From Pararhizobium polonicum (GTDB taxonomy: Bacteria > Pseudomonadota > Alphaproteobacteria > Rhizobiales > Rhizobiaceae), in the NCBI RefSeq assembly GCF_001687365.1, contig NZ_LGLV01000018.1, positions 62,001 through 126,000 on the forward strand: 64,000 nucleotides of DNA, read 5' to 3'. The position numbers and the translations under genes were made by a program. A model generated the notes under the pieces. That model searched no databases, was not told where the DNA came from, and saw nothing but the letters and a program-made list of their open reading frames with translations. This document shows, piece by piece, positions 36,240 through 44,453 of this stretch; position 1 is the stretch's first letter, and every line of letters starts with the position of its first letter.

Positions 36240-37310
36240 CTAGTTATTCGGCGCCTGCTTCTGGCGCAGCTCCGCTTCGTATTCGAGAATCGCCGTCTTG
36301 CGCTCCGGGGTCCCCGGATGCGTGGAAAAAATAGACGTGCCCGATGTATCGCCGAGCTTTTTCTCGATAGCCTCAAAGAAACGCGCAATGGCGGCAGGAT
36401 CGTATCCGGCCTTTTCCATCAACTCGACCGAACGCCGGTCGGCAGCGCTTTCCGCCGATCTGGAATAGGAGAGTGCAGCAAGCCCGCCGCCCTGGACCAG
36501 CAGATCCTCGACACTGTCGCCCACGTCACCGGCAATCAGCATGATCAGACCAGCCATGCCGGCGGCGCGATAGATCTGCCGCAGGCTGTGCTCCAGCTCG
36601 ACATGGCCGATCTCGTGCGCCAGCACGCCGATCAGCATCTCGGTATCGCCGCCGGCGAGTTCGACCAGTTCATCGGTGATGATCAGCGTACCGTCCGGCA
36701 GCGCAAAGGCGTTCGGACCGATCGCCCCGCCCTTCCGGAAATTCAACGTATACGCGGTGGCACCGCTGACAGACTGTGCCGCGATGCGGGCAAAACCATC
36801 GGAAATCGCGCGCGTCTGCGCCTCGTCCAGCCCCGTCTCGTCAAGCACGGTGCGGTCCAGCGTTTCCAGCGTGCTGATCGACATCAGCTTCGGCACCACC
36901 GGAGGGGTGACGGCGACGGCAATCTCGACCAGCACCGGCAGCGCAAACCGGTAGACTAGGCCGGACAGCAGGAAAACCGCCGCGACGAAGACCAGCAGGC
37001 GCGGATGAAACCGCTCGAGGCTGTGGACAAACCCTGCCCTCTTGCGCCCGTTGGCGCTTTGAAAGCTGTCGATCGCATCGTTGTCCGTGGTTTCGAACAG
37101 CGAACCATCGGGAAACGTGATGCGGCGCGGGATCGAGCCGACCCGCGCCGATATATCGAGAGCGGAGAAGACGGCCGATGCGAGCGCCGCGCCATCTTCG
37201 GCGACGGCCTCAATCCGCCCATCCCTTTCGACGAGGCGCGCCGCAACCGAGCGGCTGGAATCGCGCGGATGCCAGTCGCCACGGCAAATCGGCTTTTCGT
37301 CAGAAGCCAA
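36240..37310 (-). CDS. membrane-anchored M48 family metallopeptidase
   Basis: A 356-residue zinc protease if started at TTG 37310. HEIGH (232-236) gives the zinc-binding helix, and E287 in SRSAESAADRR is the third ligand. One membrane helix lies at about residues 104-127. The first 100 residues include a small domain (VERDGRIEAVAEDGAALASA) seen in rhizobial BepA-like proteins. No ATG or GTG exists near the junction; TTG has GAGGG about nine bases upstream and overlaps the preceding gene by 11 nt. It probably degrades misfolded envelope proteins, an inference from the family. Translationally coupled to the DUF898 gene. Confidence 0.82.
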   Translation of the reverse strand: MASDEKPICRGDWHPRDSSRSVAARLVERDGRIEAVAEDGAALASAVFSALDISARVGSIPRRITFPDGSLFETTDNDAIDSFQSANGRKRAGFVHSLERFHPRLLVFVAAVFLLSGLVYRFALPVLVEIAVAVTPPVVPKLMSISTLETLDRTVLDETGLDEAQTRAISDGFARIAAQSVSGATAYTLNFRKGGAIGPNAFALPDGTLIITDELVELAGGDTEMLIGVLAHEIGHVELEHSLRQIYRAAGMAGLIMLIAGDVGDSVEDLLVQGGGLAALSYSRSAESAADRRSVELMEKAGYDPAAIARFFEAIEKKLGDTSGTSIFSTHPGTPERKTAILEYEAELRQKQAPNN

Positions 37311-38391
37311 AATCGAAGCCCTCGAATTCCATGAACTCCGCGCCGACGGCTGAGCCCTCCTGCTGAACCGTCGCAAGAATTTCCCCGACATCGCCGTCAA
37401 AGCGGACGGCCGTATGCTCATAGACATACCGTGCCATGCGAACCGCCGCCCAGGGGCGCATCAGGCCAAGCGTCAAGACTGTGACGATCACATTCGACAC
37501 CGCGATCCAGACATAGCCGAACCGCGGCAGGTCGCTCTTCAATGCGTGTTTGCCATCGAAGTGCGCCGACGACCAGGCAATGTTGCGCACGCCGGCGCGG
37601 TAGAACAGCGCGGCGATGCCGAAGGAAAGCAGCACGGCCAGATAACCGAATACTCCCAGGAAGACCAAGGATGTCCTGAGCTCAGGCGGGATCGCCTCCG
37701 GATTGTCGATCAGCGCGATGATCAGGGACAGATTGGCAAATGCTGCGACAACAATGATCAGCAATCCGAGAATGACAATCAGTGCCGAAAAGAACCAGGT
37801 CTTGTAGATTGGTCCCAACGCTGGATCCGTTGTGAATGCCCGGCCGCCATAGCGCAGATTGTTGCCCATATAGCGATACATCCAGCGGCTGGCGAGCGGC
37901 GCGAGAATGCCGAGCGACAGAACGGCCATCACCGGACCGGCCATAAAAGCGATAAAGGCGCCGCCCATCTTGCCGACGAAATCGAAGCGAACGTTGCGAT
38001 AGCTTGTCACCCGGGCACCGAAGCGCAGACCGCGCATGATCAGCCACGGAAAGAAGAAGAAAAGAATAACGGCCAAAACGATGCCCGCAATCGGCAATGC
38101 CGCCAGCAGAATATTGTAGACGACGAGATAGGCAAAGACGATCAGACGGCCGATGAAGATCTGCTTGCCCCGGGCATGATATTCGAAGGCGCGGCCGAGC
38201 AGCATCGTGTTGCCATAGAAATAGCGGTTGCGCCGCACCTTCGCCCAGGCCGAATAGATGCCGAGCGTAATGATCGTCAAAAGGATGTTGACGATCCAGA
38301 TGCCGAAATATTCCGTGGCCTTTCCGGTAAACGACAGCCGGTGAAATTCCTGTGATGCCGCCGGCAGTGGCGCCGTTTCGGTCATGCTCAT
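37300..38391 (-). CDS. DUF898 (YjgN family) membrane protein
   Basis: A 363-residue protein with about six to eight hydrophobic helices in two similar halves. Each half carries the family pattern: YFGIWIVNILLTIITLGIYS then AWAKVRRNRYFYGNTML in the first, VIVTVLTLGLMRPWAAVRMA then RYVYEHT in the second. The ATG at 38391 follows GAGGGG; the longer frame from 38475 is unsupported. The tight overlap with the M48 peptidase suggests a common membrane function, perhaps as a protease with its membrane partner. Confidence 0.87.
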   Translation of the reverse strand: MSMTETAPLPAASQEFHRLSFTGKATEYFGIWIVNILLTIITLGIYSAWAKVRRNRYFYGNTMLLGRAFEYHARGKQIFIGRLIVFAYLVVYNILLAALPIAGIVLAVILFFFFPWLIMRGLRFGARVTSYRNVRFDFVGKMGGAFIAFMAGPVMAVLSLGILAPLASRWMYRYMGNNLRYGGRAFTTDPALGPIYKTWFFSALIVILGLLIIVVAAFANLSLIIALIDNPEAIPPELRTSLVFLGVFGYLAVLLSFGIAALFYRAGVRNIAWSSAHFDGKHALKSDLPRFGYVWIAVSNVIVTVLTLGLMRPWAAVRMARYVYEHTAVRFDGDVGEILATVQQEGSAVGAEFMEFEGFDFGF

Positions 38392-38531
38392 AGTTGCCCC
38401 TCTTCCATATCCATTCGATGCACTTGAAGAAACGGCCGGCCATCCCCCGATATTCGGCCCCCGATATTCATCCACGCCGGAAGTCTTAGACGGCCCCCTC
38501 CGCGCGTCAACCGCGCCGAGGTGACTGCCAT

Positions 38532-38558
38532 AAAAAAAGGGCCTCCGCGAGGAGGCCC
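38532..38558 (-). terminator. intrinsic terminator for mmsA
   Basis: GGGCCTCC-GCGA-GGAGGCCC followed by seven T on the minus strand, 30 nt after the mmsA stop. Confidence 0.88.
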
Positions 38559-38588
38559 AATTCAGGGAGGATACAGAAACTGGCGACG

Positions 38589-40085
38589 TTATTTCATCGT
38601 CGGCATGACGAACTCGGCACCATCCTTGATGCCGGACGGCCAGCGCGAGGTGATCGTCTTGGTCTTGGTCCAGAACTTGATCGAGTCCGTGCCATGCTGG
38701 TTGAGGTCGCCGAAGGACGAGGACTTCCAGCCGCCGAACGAGTGGTAGGCCAGCGGAACCGGGATCGGAACGTTGACGCCGACCATGCCGATGTTAATGC
38801 GGCTGGCGAAATCGCGGGCTGCGTCACCGTCACGGGTGTAGATTGCAACGCCATTGCCGTATTCGTGCTTCATCGGCAGATCGAGGGCTTCCTCGTAGTT
38901 CTTGGCGCGAACAACGGAGAGAACCGGACCGAAGATTTCCTGCTTGTAGATGTCCATGTCCGGCGTGACATTGTCGAACAGGCAACCGCCGACGAAATGC
39001 CCATTTTCATAGCCCTGCAGCTTGAAATCGCGGCCGTCGACGACGAGGTTCGCGCCTTCTTCGACACCCTTGTTGATCAGGCCGAGAATACGTTCCTTGG
39101 CTTCCTTGGTAACGACCGGGCCCATGTCGGCCTTCTCGTCGGTGTAAGGACCGATGCGCAAGGATTCGACCATCGGAGTGAGCTTTTCGATCAGGCGGTC
39201 AGCGGTTTCCTTGCCGACGGGAACGGCAACCGAGATCGCCATGCAGCGCTCGCCGGCCGAGCCGTAGCCGGCCCCCATCAGGGCGTTGGCGGCCTGGTCG
39301 AGATCGGCATCCGGCATGATGATCATGTGGTTCTTGGCGCCGCCGAAGCACTGGGCGCGCTTGCCGTTCATCGCAGCCGTGCCATAGACATAACGGGCGA
39401 TCGGCGTCGAGCCGACGAAGGAGACGGCGGAAATATCGGGATGCGTCAGGATCGCATCGACCGCGCTCTTATCGCCGTTGACGACATTGAGGATGCCGGC
39501 CGGAAGACCAGCCTCGATCATCAGTTCGGCCAGGCGGATCGGAACGGACGGATCGCGCTCGGATGGCTTGAGGATGAAGGCGTTGCCGCAGGCGATCGCC
39601 GGGGCAAACATCCACATCGGGATCATCGCCGGGAAGTTGAACGGGGTAATGCCGGCACCGATGCCGACGGCCTGGCGGATCGAATACATGTCGATGTTCG
39701 GGCCGGCACCTTCGGTGAACTCGCTCTTGGAAAGATGCGGAATGCCGATGACGAATTCGCAGACTTCGAGGCCGCGGATGACGTCGCCCTTGGCGTCGTC
39801 AATGGTCTTGCCATGCTCGCGCGACAGCATCTCGGCCAGCTCGTCCATGTTGTCGTTCAGGAGCTGAACAAACTTCATGAAGACGCGGGCGCGGCGCTGC
39901 GGGTTGGTGGCTGCCCATTTCGGCTGTGCGGCCTTTGCATTTTCAACGGCTGCCGCCATTTCCGCGTCGCTGGCCAGCGCCACGGTCGCCTGAACTTCGC
40001 CGGTTGCCGGATTGAAGACATTGGCGGTACGGCCGCTGGTGCCGGCAACACGCTTGCCGCCGATGAAATGACCGATCTCGTACAT
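38589..40085 (-). CDS. mmsA: methylmalonate-semialdehyde dehydrogenase (CoA-acylating)
   Basis: A 498-residue aldehyde dehydrogenase that converts methylmalonate semialdehyde (valine, thymine or inositol breakdown) or malonate semialdehyde to propionyl- or acetyl-CoA. The catalytic Cys lies in GSAGERCMAISVAVP, and the NAD loop in ISAVSFVGSTPIARYVY. Absence of the usual general-base Glu motif and presence of the FGGAKNHMIIMPDAD block mark the MmsA subgroup. It is a single gene with its own terminator, divergent from the monooxygenase/LysR pair. Confidence 0.93.
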   Translation of the reverse strand: MYEIGHFIGGKRVAGTSGRTANVFNPATGEVQATVALASDAEMAAAVENAKAAQPKWAATNPQRRARVFMKFVQLLNDNMDELAEMLSREHGKTIDDAKGDVIRGLEVCEFVIGIPHLSKSEFTEGAGPNIDMYSIRQAVGIGAGITPFNFPAMIPMWMFAPAIACGNAFILKPSERDPSVPIRLAELMIEAGLPAGILNVVNGDKSAVDAILTHPDISAVSFVGSTPIARYVYGTAAMNGKRAQCFGGAKNHMIIMPDADLDQAANALMGAGYGSAGERCMAISVAVPVGKETADRLIEKLTPMVESLRIGPYTDEKADMGPVVTKEAKERILGLINKGVEEGANLVVDGRDFKLQGYENGHFVGGCLFDNVTPDMDIYKQEIFGPVLSVVRAKNYEEALDLPMKHEYGNGVAIYTRDGDAARDFASRINIGMVGVNVPIPVPLAYHSFGGWKSSSFGDLNQHGTDSIKFWTKTKTITSRWPSGIKDGAEFVMPTMK

Positions 40086-40210
40086 GGGTGATCCTCCTGA
40101 TCTTGATTATGGCAGGAGTGTCGCACTACAATATCCACAAATCAACGCGCGATATTCAGCAACCGTTGTGCAAGAATTGATGTTGCCAAGAGATCGAGGA
40201 GGTCCTGCGG

Positions 40211-40528
40211 ATGAAAGCCGACGCCGAAAGAATGGTCAGGATGGCAGAGCTGGAAATCGATCCGGCCCGGATTGGGGACTACATCGCTTTGCTGAGGGAG
40301 GAGATCGAAGCCTCGGTGGCAAAGGAACCCGGTGTCCTCATGCTCCATGCCGTCACGGTCAAAGGCGCGCCTGAGAACGTTCGCATCCTTGAAGTTTATG
40401 CCAACCGGCAGGATTACGAAGCCCATATCCAGACACCGCACTTCCTCAAATACAAAACGCTGACTGCCGACATGGTGAAGGCGCTCAATCTTGTTGACGT
40501 GGACCCGATCGTCCTGTGCGCCAAGTAA
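40211..40528 (+). CDS. antibiotic biosynthesis monooxygenase (ABM) family protein
   Basis: A 105-residue dimeric alpha-beta-barrel protein. VRMAELEIDPARIGDYIALL is the first strand and helix, GVLMLHAVTVKGAPENVRIL the second block, and YEAHIQTPHFLKY the conserved H-x-x-T-x-H-F segment. Members oxidise quinols or serve as detoxifying enzymes. It is 13 nt upstream of the LysR gene, so the two are probably co-transcribed. GAGGTCC precedes the ATG at a slightly long distance. Confidence 0.85.
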   Translation: MKADAERMVRMAELEIDPARIGDYIALLREEIEASVAKEPGVLMLHAVTVKGAPENVRILEVYANRQDYEAHIQTPHFLKYKTLTADMVKALNLVDVDPIVLCAK

Positions 40529-40541
40529 GGAATGCCGACCA

Positions 40542-41423
40542 ATGAACTGGGATGACGTCCGCATGTTCCTGGCGGTCGCGCGCAGCGGCCAGATCCTGTC
40601 CGCCTCCAAGCGGCTGGGCCTCAATCACGCGACGCTGAGCCGGCGCGTCACCGCGCTGGAGGAATCGTTGAAGACGCGGCTGTTGATCCGCCGCACCAAT
40701 GGTTGCGACCTGACGGCGGAGGGCGAGATCTTCCTGCATGCGGCCGAGCGGATGGAAACCGAGATGCTGGCAGCGCAGGCGCAGATCGGCCGGATCGATA
40801 CGGCGGTCGCCGGTACCGTGCGCGTCGGGGCGCCGGATGGTTTCGGCGTGTCGTTCCTTGCCCCGCGGCTCGGCAGGCTGACGGCGCGTTTTCCCGAACT
40901 GCGCATCCAGCTGGTGCCGGTGCCACGCTCCTTTTCGCTGTCACAGCGCGAGGCGGATATCGCCATCACGCTGGAGCGGCCGGAACAGGGCCGGCTGATC
41001 TCATCGAAACTGACGGACTACACGCTAGGGCTCTACGCTTCGCAGGACTATCTGACATCCCACGGCACGCCCGAAACGATCGAGGACCTGAAAAGCCATC
41101 GCCGCATCGGCTATGTCGAGGACCTGATCTTCACCGCCTCGCTCAATTTCACCGGCGAGATCATGCGCAGCTGGGACGCCGCCTTCGAAATCTCCAGCGC
41201 CACCGGCCAGACCGAGGCCGTCCGCTCCAGCGCCGGGATCGGCATCCTGCACAATTACATCGCCCGGCAATATCCCGAACTGATCCGCATCCTGCCGGAA
41301 ACGACCATCCGGCGGGGCTACTGGACCACCTATCACGAGAGCGCCCGCGAACTCGTCCGCGTCCGCACCGTCGTCGATTTCCTTCAGGAACTGGTCACCG
41401 AGGAACATCACATCTTCCTTTGA
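40542..41423 (+). CDS. LysR-family transcriptional regulator
   Basis: A 293-residue LTTR. The N-terminal helix-turn-helix (MNWDDVRMFLAVARSGQILS, then RLGLNHATLSRRVTALEESL) is typical, followed by a substrate-binding domain of the PBP type. The ATG at 40542 follows AAGGAATG. Divergent mmsA and the upstream ABM gene are the likely targets, an inference from position only. It resembles the subgroup of short LTTRs with a QREADIAITLERP segment. Confidence 0.9.
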   Translation: MNWDDVRMFLAVARSGQILSASKRLGLNHATLSRRVTALEESLKTRLLIRRTNGCDLTAEGEIFLHAAERMETEMLAAQAQIGRIDTAVAGTVRVGAPDGFGVSFLAPRLGRLTARFPELRIQLVPVPRSFSLSQREADIAITLERPEQGRLISSKLTDYTLGLYASQDYLTSHGTPETIEDLKSHRRIGYVEDLIFTASLNFTGEIMRSWDAAFEISSATGQTEAVRSSAGIGILHNYIARQYPELIRILPETTIRRGYWTTYHESARELVRVRTVVDFLQELVTEEHHIFL

Positions 41424-41433
41424 AGACGATTAC

Positions 41434-42360
41434 TTACTCCGTGGCGGAAGCAACGGCTGCCGGCGCCAAAATGATCGCCGGCTTGACGATCGCCTTGCCG
41501 GAAACAGTCTGCCCGACGACGGCGGGAACCGTATCGGTGGCGGCAAGAACGGCTGCTTCCCCCGGCATCGGTACCTTGACCGCGCCGACGATCGTTTTCT
41601 CGTCGCTCTTCACAGCGTCAGATGAAGCCTCCGCAATGACAATGCGTTTCGGCACAGGGCGCACCGGGGCCATGACGGCGACGTCCATCACAGAGGGTTG
41701 CGGCATATACAGCGGTGTAGCAGATACTTTCCCCGAACCCGCTGCAAAGCGTAGCGTCTGGAATGTCTGGGACGAAACCGGTTTGATCCGCAGCCCCTGC
41801 ATCAGGACGGCGATGCGATCCTGCGACATGGATGGATTGCAATAGCGAAGCCGGATCTGGGCCGCGTAGCCGGAGCCAACCCCGCCATCCGGCGTGATGT
41901 TTCTGGCCTGCTGCCAGGCATAGATGCAACTGCCACCTTTGCCCAAGGCCCCTGTTGCGTAACCGAAAATGCCATAGGCATTGTCGCCGATCACCGGGCT
42001 GACGCGCATGCGCACGCCGGAAAGGGCACCCCGCATTTCCGCCTCGACCTCGGATTGCGACGGCGCGCGCCGGATGCTCTTGCCCCCCTTGCCGATCGTC
42101 ACCGTCAGGGCGTTTTCGCCGGCAAGGTCGGTGGCATTGGCATAGAGGATCGTCTGTTCGACATGGTTTTCGCCCACGGTCTGGCGCACGGACGCAGCCC
42201 CGATCCCCGGCACAATCGCCAGCGCATAATCCGCAGAAACGGCGGTCGCCAGAGACGGACCATTCGCTTTCAGCGCGCCGGTCTGCAGGAAGGGATCATC
42301 GACAGTCGTGCAGGCAGCAAGCGGCATCATCACCGCGAGAGCAAGGAAAATCCTGTTCAT
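41434..42360 (-). CDS. bcsN: cellulose biosynthesis protein BcsN
   Basis: A 308-residue exported lipoprotein-like protein: signal peptide and lipobox LPLAAC near residue 17, then a mostly beta domain with RQTVGENHVEQTILYANATD and a Cys pair in the middle (SCIYAW...RYCNP). It matches BcsN, found in Agrobacterium/Rhizobium cellulose operons; the exact role is unknown. The ATG at 42360 overlaps the TPR gene stop as ATGA. It is the last gene of the operon. The C-terminal 60 residues are Ala/Val/Pro-rich. Confidence 0.78.
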   Translation of the reverse strand: MNRIFLALAVMMPLAACTTVDDPFLQTGALKANGPSLATAVSADYALAIVPGIGAASVRQTVGENHVEQTILYANATDLAGENALTVTIGKGGKSIRRAPSQSEVEAEMRGALSGVRMRVSPVIGDNAYGIFGYATGALGKGGSCIYAWQQARNITPDGGVGSGYAAQIRLRYCNPSMSQDRIAVLMQGLRIKPVSSQTFQTLRFAAGSGKVSATPLYMPQPSVMDVAVMAPVRPVPKRIVIAEASSDAVKSDEKTIVGAVKVPMPGEAAVLAATDTVPAVVGQTVSGKAIVKPAIILAPAAVASATE

Positions 42361-44453
42361 CGGCGCGTATCCCACTGGCTCGTCACCATCAGCCCGCGGC
42401 GAACGCCGGCATCGGAGAGGTGGTCGTTCAGGCGCTGGAACACCTGCTTGGCCATGACCCTGTTGCCGAGGTGATAATAGGCCCAGCCGCGAAGCTGGCT
42501 GAGGTCGGACGGCTCGGCCACCAGACTGGCGCGCGCATTCAGGGCATCCAGCGTATTCTGGTATTGTTTCTGATCGAACGACGCGCGTGCTCGCTGGATG
42601 TAGATTTCCGCGCGGATTTCCCGGTCGCGTTCGGCATTGAGCGGATAGGCCGTAAGGATCGCTTCGGCATCATCGGTCAGGCGGCCGCGCAGGAGCGTCA
42701 ATGCCGTGCCGTAGGCAGCGTCAGCGCGGATCTGGCCGCTGGCATTCAGCCCTTGCGCAAAGGACGCACGGGCTTCCGACAAGCGGCTCAAGCCCAGATA
42801 GCACCAGCCGCCGATCTGGGCTGCATCGGGAGACAGCTGCCCCCTCGCCTGCAGGTCGCTCAGATCGTTGATGCAGGCGCTGTAGCGTTTGGCCTGGAAA
42901 TTGCGGAAGTAATTGGCCTGGATCGCGCCGCGCGGCTTGATGACGGCAGCGGCCTTCTCGCCCTTCGGCGGAGCCGCCGCCTTGATCTCGCTCCAGATAT
43001 CCGGATAGGCCGTGCCGTATTTTTCCTGCAGCCCGACAAATTCCCGCTTCTGCGACAGACGCAGATAGGAGAGAGCCAGTCCCTTGACGCGGGCGGGTGC
43101 CACCTTCCAGTCGACGGACTTCTGGAACCAGGCGGAAGCAGCCTCGTACTGCTTGGAGTTATAGGCGTACCACGCCAGAATCTCGGCATGATCGGCATTC
43201 AGCGTCTGCAGGATCGTCGTCGAATAGGAGGCGACGATCGTCTCGTCGATCACGGCCATGTCCGGTTTGGCGAAACGCAGCGACAGCGCGTTCATCAGGA
43301 ATTCCGGATCGCCGGCCAGATCCTGCAGATGGGTGGCAGCCACCTGATAGGCCTGCTCTTCCAGCCCCTGCGCGGCAAGGCTGAGATAAAGCCCCTTGGC
43401 ATTGGCAGCATCCGCCTGCAGGTCCAGCGCCTTGCCGAACCATTGCGCGCTCACGGCCGGTTGCTTGATCTTGAGATAATACCAGCCCAGCAAGGCCATA
43501 TCGTCCGGCTTCGGCGGCACCGAGGCCTTGAGCAGCGCCAAGCCGTCTTCGGGCAAGGGCGCCGTCTGCTTTGCATCGGCATTGAAATCGGCGACCGTCT
43601 TGCGCAGCAGATCGAACGCGACGGGCTGAAGGTCTGCCTGCATGGCCGGCGTCACCGCCAGCTTTTGAATGACAACCTGAACCTCGGATGCCGGAAAATC
43701 CCGGATGGCCTTTTGCAGCGTCGGCACCAGCACGGTATCGGGCAGGCGTTTGTCGCCTTCGCGCAGCAGAATACCGCGATAGACATCCGCCAACGGCTGC
43801 TTCATGCCAACAGCGGAATAGGCGTCAATCAGCATCCACAGCAGATCCGGCTCTGTTTCCGTTGCCGGATCGATGCTGCCTGCGGCCTGGATGACATCCG
43901 TCCAGTTCTTGTCCTTTGCCGCCTCGGTCATCAGCACGCGCTGCTTCTTGCGGGCGAGCTTGTCGGCAAAATCGGCGGTCGGCGCCCAGTCCGGCGTCTC
44001 GCTCTTGCGGCGGATGATCTCGGCGTCGACACCGGTGAAATCGCTTTTGTCGTAGAGTTGCCACAGTGCGGTCTCGTCGGCACCACGTGCCGATTGCGGC
44101 AGGAACAGATCGTGCGGCATTTCGAACTGCGGGAACTTGAGCCTCAGCCGCGCAGCCTCGGCGGCAACCCGGTCATCCTGCTTCTGTTCGGCATAATAAT
44201 AGAGTGCGGCCAGTTCGACCTCATCGGGACTGTCCTTGCCATCCGCCACCGCCTTTACCGCCTGATCGCTACTTGCAGCAGCCGGAGTTTCGGCCTGTCC
44301 GGACGCAGCAGCCGTCATCGCGTCGTCGACCAGCCGGAAGGAACCGGCCGCCTGCGTCAGCAGGGCTGCGGAATCCTGCGAAAAGCCGACGCATGGCACC
44401 AACAAAGTGGAGGCGGCCAGCAACCCTATCCAGTGTTTCCTCATCACGATCAT
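42357..44453 (-). CDS. exported TPR protein of the cellulose operon
   Basis: A 698-residue protein with a signal peptide (WIGLLAASTLLVPCVGFSQ) and many tetratricopeptide-like repeats from about residue 190 to the end, for example AEILAWYAYNSKQYEAASAW and LRGWAYYHLGNRVMAKQVF. ATG 44453 overlaps the bcsB stop as ATGA. It sits where BcsC/BcsZ genes lie in other bacteria, but has no C-terminal beta-barrel and no glycosyl-hydrolase domain. It probably acts as a periplasmic scaffold of the synthase, an inference. In Agrobacterium literature this position is shared by celC-like genes; identity with any of these is not certain. Confidence 0.75.
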   Translation of the reverse strand: MIVMRKHWIGLLAASTLLVPCVGFSQDSAALLTQAAGSFRLVDDAMTAAASGQAETPAAASSDQAVKAVADGKDSPDEVELAALYYYAEQKQDDRVAAEAARLRLKFPQFEMPHDLFLPQSARGADETALWQLYDKSDFTGVDAEIIRRKSETPDWAPTADFADKLARKKQRVLMTEAAKDKNWTDVIQAAGSIDPATETEPDLLWMLIDAYSAVGMKQPLADVYRGILLREGDKRLPDTVLVPTLQKAIRDFPASEVQVVIQKLAVTPAMQADLQPVAFDLLRKTVADFNADAKQTAPLPEDGLALLKASVPPKPDDMALLGWYYLKIKQPAVSAQWFGKALDLQADAANAKGLYLSLAAQGLEEQAYQVAATHLQDLAGDPEFLMNALSLRFAKPDMAVIDETIVASYSTTILQTLNADHAEILAWYAYNSKQYEAASAWFQKSVDWKVAPARVKGLALSYLRLSQKREFVGLQEKYGTAYPDIWSEIKAAAPPKGEKAAAVIKPRGAIQANYFRNFQAKRYSACINDLSDLQARGQLSPDAAQIGGWCYLGLSRLSEARASFAQGLNASGQIRADAAYGTALTLLRGRLTDDAEAILTAYPLNAERDREIRAEIYIQRARASFDQKQYQNTLDALNARASLVAEPSDLSQLRGWAYYHLGNRVMAKQVFQRLNDHLSDAGVRRGLMVTSQWDTRR

